A stretch of 64,000 nt of DNA from Sialis fuliginosa (taxonomy: Eukaryota; Arthropoda; Insecta; Megaloptera; Sialidae), in contig OY540815.1 of the NCBI GenBank assembly GCA_961205875.1, forward strand, positions 9,238,001 through 9,302,000, read 5' to 3'. Each line of letters starts with the position of its first letter. Within the stretch, counting starts at the first letter, position 1. A model generated the notes under the pieces. The model did no database searches. It was not told the origin of the DNA and saw nothing but the letters and a program-made list of their open reading frames with translations. Below, piece after piece: positions 55,521-64,000 of the stretch. The translations under genes were made by a program, and so were the position numbers.

Positions 55521-55918
55521 TGGACACTGTTATGCACTAATTTATCAACTCACACAAAACTCATTATGAGATATCAATGTTTTTAATGCGTAAAATGAAA
55601 AATATATTTGTGATTTTGTTACATTTATTTATTGGAAAAAAGTGGCTTTTGGTTGACTAATAACAAATTTGAAAATCATTTTTTTTATAATCATTATCTT
55701 TTCAACCAAACCGCAACGGATGTTTTGCAGTAAGTGTATTTTCTAAATAATAATTTAAATAAAATTTTAATACCCATGAGCTATTTTCTATAATTTATTT
55801 TGAATGAAACTGCCACAGAACATTAAAAATAATTATATTAAATGTTCTGTGGAAACTGCATTTATAACTCAAAAATGATATTTTTTCGGGTTGATACATT
55901 AGCGCATAACAGTGTCCA
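55521..55918. mobile_element. MITE with TGGACACTGTTATG ends
   Basis: TGGACACTGTTATGCACTAA at 55,521 and the inverse of TGGACACTGTTATGCGCTAA ending at 55,918 are near-perfect inverted repeats, extending to 'tatcaac'. The interior holds a perfect 12-bp hairpin CCACAGAACATT/AATGTTCTGTGG (55,813-55,852). The flanks are AT-rich and a TSD is not clear. Confidence 0.8.
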
Positions 55919-55919
55919 A

Positions 55920-57085
55920 ATAAAGTTAAATAAAAAAATACTAAGAAAACAGTAAAAAAAAAATTATTTATTTATTTTCAAACCGGATGACAATTTGAGT
56001 ACTGCTGATAGAAATCAAAAATCCTTTATACATTAATTTGTTTTGGATACGCCAATCAAAACGTTTTTAATTGTGGGTTCTCCGGATGTACCCCATCATC
56101 TATGGTCAAGAACTAATTCTAAATTCATACTCAGCATGAGAAGTTTTTTTCTCTAGCATCTTACGCGCACACACACCTCTTGAAAAAACCTTCTGTGGAC
56201 CATCTGGCCTTCTAGGTAAAAAACTAACCAACCCCCCTCGATATACCCCTAACTTTTTATACACATAGTTATATGTACACATATGTAGACACGTAACCCA
56301 CGAAGTACCCTTAGTATAGTTTTTTTATAATATACCTAGCGGAAAGGGGCAGATTTTTTTAAGAGAACCCTATACCCAGTTCCGTTCCAGCATTAATTTA
56401 AAACATAAAAAACTACTTTTTTCTTCTACCTACCTAGGTGTAAGTTGGATCAATCTGTGCAAAGATGTTTGCGAAGTGAGAAAGATGGATTTGGTTTAAG
56501 TTGGTGATGTTGATGTGAGATGAAGAGAGGTCAAAGGTCCGTGGGAGATTTAAAAAAATCTAGAATGCACATGTGTATATGATCGTTTATATCCGCTTGA
56601 CGCTGGTATGGGAATCTAGGGTAAAAAACAATACAGTGGACCGTTAAGTTTTTTAACACATTGTTATTAATGAATAAACATCCAAGAATACGATGGTCGG
56701 TTGTAGATTTAGAACAGTTTGACCAATATTGTCATATCGGTTCTTTCAGCTAGTGTGTCTCGTTTTTTTTAAGATTATGTTTGTATAAAAATGTGTTTAC
56801 CCTGATATTGTTATTTTAATTTTTAGTTAAAAAATGGAATGGACATTCTCACGGTACTTTTTTATCAGGGATCGACCGTTAGAGATAGTCCGGTTTTGTA
56901 GAATTTTTATGATTGCGATTTATGAAAAAACTAACGGTATCTATGTTGTCTACTGTAAAATAGTTTATAACATTCTTTTTTTTGTAATGAATGATACTTT
57001 TTTACTGTTTTATTTATAATACTTTTAATCTGAACTAATATTATTAGAATGATTCTATCCTTGGTCCAAATAGAATAAATAAGCT
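55920..57085. other. No gene recognised
   Basis: The 61-codon frame at 56,834 has no motif. A C-rich patch at 56,228-56,250 is unremarkable. Confidence 0.45.
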
Positions 57086-57088
57086 TAG

Positions 57089-57322
57089 GAATCGTCCATT
57101 AATGACGTAAGGATTTGGGGAGAGGGGATCCAAATTTTTTTCTAATTAATTATTTTAAAACACGTTAATTAAAAAATAGTTTTGTCAATTGAATTTTTTT
57201 GATTTATAAAACAATTTTACGTAAGGATAGTCGGGGTCACTAATATTTACAAATCCTTACAATGGAAAAAGAGGGGGTCGAAAATTTCGAAAATCATTCA
57301 TATGTAATTAATGAACGCTTCT
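57089..57322. mobile_element. Possible degenerate DNA element (GTCCATTAATGACGT ends)
   Basis: The left 'atcgtccattaatgacgtaa' and right 'atgtaattaatgaacgcttc' are imperfect inverted repeats, with G-rich 'ggggagaggggatcc' and 'aaaagagggggtcg' just inside. The layout resembles non-autonomous hAT-like elements. No TSD read. Confidence 0.4.
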
Positions 57323-57380
57323 ACCGTAAAAATACTAATTTAATGAATCGGCAAAATACTACTAAACTCTCACTGTCTAA

Positions 57381-57676
57381 TGCCCGGTATTATATAAAAT
57401 TTGCTTGAGTGCAAAATCAAAATAACTTCCAGCTAACGCTATCTGCTAGGTGTCAAATTGTTATGAAATTGCTCGATATTTTAAAGTAGTGGTAATAAAT
57501 GTATATAATATAATAATGTAAATGATTATGAAGTACATCAAGGTTGTCATATGTACGATTTTTTTCGCTACATATGTGAGTGTGTTGTTGTCATTTATAT
57601 TCAGTACTTAGCAGATAGCGTTAGCTGAAAGCTAATTTGTTTTTGCACTCAAGCAAATTCTTTATAATACCGGGCA
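57381..57676. mobile_element. Family B MITE, copy 3 (subfamily with different interior), TSD TAA
   Basis: TGCCCGGTATTATA at the left and its exact inverse at the right are flanked by TAA (57,378-57,380 and 57,677-57,679). Second-layer arms 'tttgcttgagtgcaaaa' and 'ttttgcactcaagcaaa', and third-layer 'agctaacgctatctgct', follow. The ends match copies at 37,159 and 46,638, but the interior does not. Confidence 0.85.
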
Positions 57677-57679
57677 TAA

Positions 57680-58985
57680 GAGCTATAAAAATTAATTCAT
57701 TTTGATATACAATAAAATTTTCTAAGTACCTACATTAAACTATCTAATTTATCAAATCAAGTTTCCATTCATACAATAGACTCATATATAGAATAAATTG
57801 TACTCCAGAACGAAACCGTGTGAAGTACCTAACTAAAATATATACGTTACATTTTTAAAACAAAGAGAACAAAAACGAAAAACAATAGAACAACAATATC
57901 TATCCTTATTTCACATTAATGAAAAAAGTGTAATACAGTTTAATGAGATAATATTTGTCTTAAATTCTTTTAATGCATTCTTTGGCTATCATAATTATGC
58001 CAAAATAATTAGTATATTCTCATTAAAGTTGTTAATTTAATGAAGATGCATGTCATAATTCGTATTTATGTACGGTATAAATGATCACGACTTTTATTAT
58101 GATATAGAAATTTAAAATAGCATAATCTGTTTATTAGATCTATTTAAAAGTTTGTTCTGAATTATATGTAAGTACTCCGCTAAAAGGTTATGATGGGTAT
58201 ACAAGAATTTTCTTTACTTTCTCTGCTAAATGAATTTAAAAGTTTGAAATAATATATAGTGTGATTATAAAGAAATACGATTTATTTTAAACAACATTCT
58301 GTTGCTTCTTTATTAATATTATACATACCATTTTATAGACAGTTTTTCCTTTTACATTCAAATACATATATTAAATTTTGATTAAACAGTAATTTTAGTT
58401 TTTATTTAATAATAATTTTAATAATATGAATAGTCTAGTTATCTATGAAAAAAAATATCTAAAACGTGTTAAACTGTTTAATAAATAAGAAGCCTCTTTG
58501 ACAAAATTATATATTTTTAACAATTAATTTCTTAGCAGAAAGTGTTAACTAATGTAATTTCTTCTGTATCATGATGTATAAAAAAGTCTTGTGCCGACCA
58601 GAGCAATTTATTTTCGTCGTAATTGATATGTTTTTGTCGTCCTGAATATTTTCGCCCATTTCTTAACCTTTTGTACTAAATTCACATTTATTCCACTTAT
58701 ATACTTTTATAGCTTATCGTTAAAAACTTAAATATATCTATATTGAAATAAAATAAAAACTCATCTGTTGAGGAAGAAAGATGCACCTATATCCTATATT
58801 ATATTATAAATATACGTTTTCACGTAGTTATGATAAAAATTCTCGTTTATTTTATAACCACCAAAAACATACTTTTTAAAATTAATTTTAGTACAAGATA
58901 CCTATAATCATAAAGTTAAATATTATCATAAATGTTCCCAGAAGTAAAGTAGTATTATACATAAAAATTCAGTCTAAAATCAACA
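57680..58985. other. AT-rich tract, nothing recognised
   Basis: No repeat, coding or structural signal of note. Confidence 0.5.
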
Positions 58986-58989
58986 AGAT

Positions 58990-59265
58990 ACGAGAACTTC
59001 TAATCTGTCTCCCTTGACATTATCTTGCAGGGCTGCGTGTGTGCATATGTGTGCGTGTATGTTTACGTCTGGACCATCTCCGGACACACGCAAGTGTCCG
59101 CCATCGGCGCACATTTGGTCCCAATCTGTCACCAAGCGCCCGAGAGGGGACAACTCTCCAGACAGATTCCGTTCCAGCCGTCTGCAATGTGGCCATCCCT
59201 CCGTCCTCCCGTACGCAATTAACAGGACTACAAACTCTATAGTGACCAACGCTGGTGTATAAATA
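58990..59265. other. GC-rich island open in several frames, candidate exon or CpG island
   Basis: A pyrimidine tract and AG ('gacattatcttgcag', to 59,029) lead into about 230 bases of GC-rich sequence. All three plus frames and one minus frame stay open for 65-89 codons, as GC-rich DNA tends to. The minus frame includes GWPHCRRLERNLSGELSPLG; the plus frame includes KCPPSAHIWSQSVTKRPRGD. Neither is recognised. The sharp GC contrast and the acceptor-like start make it the best non-transposon island in the right half. A clear donor was not found. Confidence 0.35.
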
Positions 59266-59269
59266 ACTT

Positions 59270-60970
59270 GAAGCGTTTCAGATTAGGAATCCAGAAAGCG
59301 ATGTCTACTAATTATGTATATGAGTGCATTGTCTATGTTAGTGGTTCTTCTTGACTTAAAAATGGAAAAAATACTTATGTAGGGATATACTATTCATGCG
59401 TAGTTTATTTTTAAAGAAATGCCACACAGAATGTGTAAATGAAAAAAATACAGTTAATAAAAGCTGAAATAATTTTGTTCTACAAAGCAAACAACAGACG
59501 AAAAAATTATAATTTTGAAAATAATGTAAAAATATTATTTATTTTATGGACAAACTTGCTGTGCCCACAGCTTCGCTTGCACGAACTACGGAATTATTGT
59601 TTAGGATTTTTGAAAATTATAGTTGAATTATTTTAGATTTTTTTATTACATGATTATATTGTTCAATGGTTTAGGTAGCATATTGCAAACAAAAGAACGC
59701 GCTGGCAGCAAACTTTTTTTTTATTTGATTTACTATTATCGTCACTGCTTATTCCTTATGTTACCTAACGTAACAAAATATATACTAAAACTTGGGCAAA
59801 GAACATATCTATGAATTTTAAAAAAGCACGTAAATCGGATAAGTGGTTCTCATGTGATATGTTCTAACGGACAGACAGACAGATAGACGTAGTATATAGA
59901 TAAAGTAATTTTGGAGGATTTTTTCTCTCTAATGAGTACGTTAAAAACTATCTAAAATATTATTTTAGGGTTGCAAAAGTAAAATTTATTGAAAAAATTT
60001 AAATCATTCAAATTTTTTTATTTCAATCGGAATTTTTTTATATCAGTGGAACTTTGATTAAGTTTATGAAATTTTTTCAAAGATTTGACGTCATTGACCT
60101 GTTTTATTTTAATAAAAAGCACTGTGTATTTTTTTATTACAACACTATTTAATACTCTACATCCTTGTCAAAATTAATTTAATCACATAGTAAAAATTTC
60201 AAAAGTTAGATTTGAACTTGTTTGGAAAATATTCCACCATGAATTTTTTTTATTCGTCTTATAATACTATACAAGTAAAATACATTTTAAATTGATTCAA
60301 AAAGTTTTTCGTCAATTTTGTATATTCAATTATTATATAGAAATAAAACATTATGATGACAACACATGTACATACCTATTAGCTTTAATGGAAATACTCC
60401 AAATAACGAGCATATTGTTAGTATAAGTACGGCTTATAACGTTATTATTATTGTCATTCTTCTACTTCTTCATGGGTTTTATGTTAAGTAGATTTTCTTC
60501 TTTTCTGGCAGCTTCTTCGTGTTATTTAATTGGCTGTTATTTGTTTAGTGCATGTGTGTGTGTTGAGTGAGTATTTATTATTATTATATAAAACCAAAAC
60601 AAATGGTAAAAGCTAAAAATTCCTGATAAAATTTAATATATTCTATATGACTATTGAAATAACTGGACTCCACAGGCAAAAATGTAATTGTTATCCATAC
60701 ATACGTGTAAATGTTGTGCGCATGTATATTTATACATATATACACACATACTTACACACACTTACTCAAAAGCCTTGTAAGTGACACATGTTTATTCAAG
60801 TGGAGGTCGCAAAAAAAATCTGTATTTGCCAACGGTATCAGTTTTTATCACTTTTTAAATCATGACTACAGTAATATTCACTGAATCTTCTTAAAACTCA
60901 ACCATTTTTTCTATACATCGTAATTAATATGAACTAAAATATAGATATATGATTCAAATTATTTTAAAAA
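59270..60970. other. AT-rich tract with one diverged retro-repeat (59,555-59,935)
   Basis: 'gtgcccacagcttcgcttgc' at 59,562 and 'taacggacagacagacagat' at 59,867 mark the ends of a lepidopteran retro-repeat copy. The frames at 59,439 and 59,623 are by-products. A short (CA/TA)n patch lies at 60,730-60,770. Confidence 0.45.
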
Positions 60971-60976
60971 CTAACC

Positions 60977-61198
60977 TTGAGTTACATAAAACAAAATTCA
61001 TTATAATTAGTTAATCAGTTGTTTTAAAACCATTATTATGTCAATTCTAAAAAACAATCACAGTTATAATAAATTTTATAAGGTAAAAAATTATCATATT
61101 CATTTAAAAATTGAAATTAACTTTAGAATTAAGATTAATCATGGTATGAAAACAACTGATTAACTAATTGTGGTTAACTTTGCTTTATGCAACCCAAA
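60977..61198. mobile_element. Palindromic MITE (GGGTTGCATAAA ends)
   Basis: The left arm 'ttgagttacataaaacaaaa' 'taattagttaatcagttgtt' and the right arm, its inverse ('aacaactgattaactaatt', 'ctttatgcaaccc'), cover about 75 bases each around a ~75-base AT-rich centre. One arm recurs alone at 54,380. Confidence 0.75.
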
Positions 61199-61379
61199 AT
61201 CATTCTTTAAAAAATGGTGCAGCTTTTTTTATTGAAATTTGATTGACTTGTTTTTTTTTCGTATTTTATGCATATCCCCCACATCCTAAGACATTTTTAT
61301 TTTGACGACGACCATAAAAAAAGAGTCCTGTCAGGCTCAAGATAATGATTTTATATCGTTTTATGGGCAAAATAATATA

Positions 61380-61768
61380 CAGTGTATTACAAGTTGATTA
61401 AGCCATAGGAAATTTAACATGTGGACAATTAGAAGTGTTGTAGTAACCTTTGATCGAATTTAACGATGTGTGATTGGTGCATTTTGAAATGCCGCCACAA
61501 AATTTAATAAAATTGTCATTAGTATTTTGTTTTCAATTTTATATCTGCCAAAAAATATGTTTATAATTTTATCTAGGATGCTTAAATTAATGAAATTAAA
61601 GTTGAGAACAAAATACTGTTGATTAATTTAAAATTTATCAGTTAGTTTCGAGGCGGCATTTCAAAATGCACCAATCACACATCGTTAAATTCGATCAAAG
61701 GCTACTACAACATTTCTAATTGTCCCCATGTTAAATTTCCTATGGCTTAATCAACTTGGAATACACTG
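61380..61768 (+). mobile_element. Tc1/mariner-type MITE, family A copy 3
   Basis: CAGTGTATTACAAGTTGATT to the inverse end at 61,768, flanked by TA (61,378-61,379 and 61,769-61,770). Colinear with copy 1 throughout and very similar to it, with both arms complete. Confidence 0.85.
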
Positions 61769-61774
61769 TATATC

Positions 61775-63760
61775 GACAGTTTTTAAAATTTGTGTCTGTC
61801 TGTTTATTTGTTATATGAACCGATTTTGATAGGATTTTCACTATCAAAGAGCCTAAAACCTTAGACTTAGTTTAGGTAATAATATGATAATTAGTTTACG
61901 TGTTAAGGAAAATTTGCAATTGGTATTCTAATTGCCAAAACTTGAGTACTCTATCGTTTGTTTTTTTATAAATGGCAGCAGCCGGGAATATTTTTTTCTA
62001 GCTACGTCTAGCGTGACGTCTGTAGCAAGGAGGAAGCAGTTCCTGTTTACGTCATGAGCAAGCGTCGCGTCATAGCGGTGCGTGGATGCAACACGCTGTA
62101 CACCACAGCCTGTGCGATATTTTTTGCTGTTTTTTTTTTGCGTTCGGTTAAATGTTACATATCCGTTATGTTATCAGAAGCGTGTCTGACTTTGTTCTAC
62201 AGGGCATTTTTAATAATAATATTAATTTATTATTTAACTAAATAAAATAAATAAAGAAAATTTAATTGTTTACGTTTTGATTGGAAAAATAATAAACTGA
62301 AAAATTTTGATTTTTTTTTTAATTATAATAAAAAAATGCTATGATATGTAAAATCTTTATTAAATACCGATCATATGTCTAGAAAACATTGTTTTAATGG
62401 AAATTTGTTTGATTTCTAAAAATATTATGTTTCACCGATCAAATTTTAGAGAAAAAAACTATTTTCAACTCATAATTACAATATTTTATTTAATATTTTG
62501 AGAATATTCCCAAAATAACATATATATCATTTATATATGTATATTTATTTTCGTTGAATACCCACACAGTTAACTGCTCTAAAAACCTAGGCATTATTTA
62601 ATTTTTTTGCCATTTTTATGTTTTTATAAAAAAAATCATCGTAAATTTTCTATAATTTAGACCAATTTTAAGACAATTATCATATAATCTACTTCAATTA
62701 CTTAGGTTTTCAAACAACGAATATCTCATCAAAATCAGTTCAGTAATTTTCGTATCACGTCGGAACAACCAGCCATATAGACACAGAAAGTTTTTAAAAC
62801 CATCAAAAATGAATATATTCTCTCAAAGAAAAGTCTTGAGGCTTCTACGCGACTGTGCTTACTATGAACAAGCTGAGTCATATTAAAAATTATGAATTGA
62901 TTCTTAAATTAATGAGTAACATTGTAAAAAACTATTTTATTTTTAATGAGTCACATAACTTTAAAAAAAAAATTAGATATGATCTATATATGACTCATAT
63001 GATTATGACAAAATGGCTAATTCTTCTAAAAATAAATATAATCCTTTCCACTAGATTTCCTAAAATTATCTACATACATTTTTAATATACATACATATTA
63101 CATATAGGTATATGTTACATCCTTCGAATGTTTTAGACAAGAAGATATTTTATTTATAAGCCAATATTGATTACAAAATACAATAAATATTCTTCATATA
63201 GACGTACTGTCACCAACCATTGGCTAATTGTATAATTTTAACTACTTAACGCTTTCACGTATTGCCAATAACTAATTACAACCATTATTGTTCAAATTTA
63301 ATTAAAGATTTTCTATTGTATTGTACTTATCATTATAAAATTAAAACAATGTAAACGAGTAAAAACGTTCAGGAAGTATTAAGTGATTTTATTTTGTCGA
63401 TATCTTTGCTCGCAGATGTTAAATCATTTGAGAATTTCGAATGGAGCTTCTTATAATATTTTTTATTTATTTATAAAATTTGGGATTACTCTTGATTTTT
63501 GTTTTATTCCGATAAATTCCAAGAATTGTGCAATATTTATTTATTTTCTATTATATAGCGAACTTGGCTGTTCACCGAGAATTACCTTAATTGTTATTGA
63601 TTTTACGAGTAGGTACAATGTTTTTTATGTGTTAAGGGGGTTGCAGCGGTCACAAGGTACCCGGGCCCAAAAATATCTACTTTGGGATGGAAAGAGCGAG
63701 AATTATTTGATCTGCATTTAACAATGTTGTTTTATATTAGGTATATTTTATATAATGTTA
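61775..63760. other. AT-rich tract with repeat tails and a GC patch at 61,995-62,120
   Basis: 'tatgaaccgattttgatagg' (61,814) and 'catcaaaatcagttcagtaa' (62,728) are retro-repeat tail scraps. The GC patch ('gtcatgagcaagcgtcgcgt') contains a 63-codon frame without motif. The 112-codon frame at 63,383-63,721 also has no motif. Confidence 0.45.
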
Positions 63761-63763
63761 ATG

Positions 63764-63998
63764 CAAGTTATTGTAATCGGTCCGAAAATCTAAATCAAAA
63801 ATTTCACGGGGGTAAAAAAGGGTGTAAAAGTTTTTGTGTGTAAAAATATTTTTTTGGTCGAATTTACTTGAAACTTAGCATGAAAAAATATTCTACAACA
63901 CAAATAATGCAAAATGTATTTCAGTATTTTTTATACGTGCCTAAACAGCCATTGAAGGGGTAAAAACCACCCTCAAATTTTGAATTTTAAATACAACA
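63764..63998 (+). repeat. Dispersed repeat family F, copy 2 (runs to the window edge)
   Basis: Reverse complement of 12,036-12,400: 'gttattgtaatcggtccgaa', 'gggtgtaaaagtttttgtgt', 'ttagcatgaaaaaatattct' and 'aaggggtaaaaaccaccctc'. It lacks the middle segment of copy 1. Confidence 0.65.
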
Positions 63999-64000
63999 GT

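Noticed and set aside
59014-59262. Calling one of the four overlapping frames as a CDS
   Set aside because: Several frames on both strands stay open because the block is GC-rich; no frame has a recognisable product.
63383-63721. 112-codon plus frame
   Set aside because: Phe/Ile/Leu-rich, with no domain, no support from composition and no neighbouring gene.

Overview
The window is a stretch of strongly AT-rich eukaryotic DNA with no intact protein-coding gene, no rRNA or confident tRNA gene and no CRISPR array. The best guess is a lepidopteran (moth or butterfly) intergenic region or giant intron. Evidence for this: repeats ending in 'gacgaagtcgcgcgggtaac' followed by 'agctag' (near 26,985), repeats bounded by 'ggttccgta' and ending 'acggaacc' plus a degenerate 'acgcacttgatcg' tail (24,935-25,592), and many copies of the 'actgaaccgattttgatgaaa' type of tail. 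These are typical of moth and butterfly non-coding DNA. The assignment rests on memory of repeat families, not on a search.

Almost everything recognisable is a transposable-element remnant. (1) DNA-transposon MITEs with readable inverted termini, several with exact target-site duplications (TSDs): a TA/CAGTGTATTCC family in three copies (51, 52,514, 61,380); a family with a 3-bp T-N-A TSD and TGYCCGGTATTATA-type ends (37,159, 46,638, 57,381, plus a fragment near 28,605); an 828-bp TA-flanked element carrying arrays of an AACACTA/TTGTGTT motif (44,256); a hAT-type element with a perfect 8-bp TSD (37,518); a piggyBac-type element flanked by TTAA (21,919); and several others. (2) Broken transposase genes: a Tc1/mariner-superfamily transposase on the minus strand (37,420-38,201) split by the hAT element, and a classical mariner transposase (39,063-39,383) that lost its catalytic core. 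(3) Non-LTR retrotransposon (LINE) ends: 3,262-3,500 (minus), 30,495-30,663 (minus) and 41,842-42,480 (plus). (4) Short Penelope-like or retrozyme-like units built around a hammerhead-ribozyme-like core (CTGANGA, stem II, GAAA) at 15,303, 25,986, 28,395 and 34,082, with another core at 41,750. Two of them are flanked by perfect 12- and 13-bp direct repeats. This is the most interesting signal in the window.

Layout: 0-5 kb, MITE, dispersed repeats and a truncated LINE; 5-14 kb, sparse MITEs and repeat tails; 14-26 kb, a local cluster of three copies of one 570-bp element, a GC-rich island at 14.9 kb, and retro-type repeats; 26-35 kb, hammerhead-like units, LINE pieces and three coding-like fragments; 36-42 kb, the nested transposon graveyard; 43-50 kb, the 828-bp array element, an unrecognised coding-like remnant at 47.1 kb and a 192-bp tandem repeat; 50-64 kb, MITEs, GC-rich islands at 53 and 59 kb, and long empty AT-rich tracts.

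A few short stretches look like host exons or promoters: a 107-bp exon-like segment at 31,139, GC-rich islands at 14.9, 32.9, 53.1, 53.8 and 59.0 kb, and a possible first exon at 16,058. They are offered as candidates only. No set of genes here can be said to work together.
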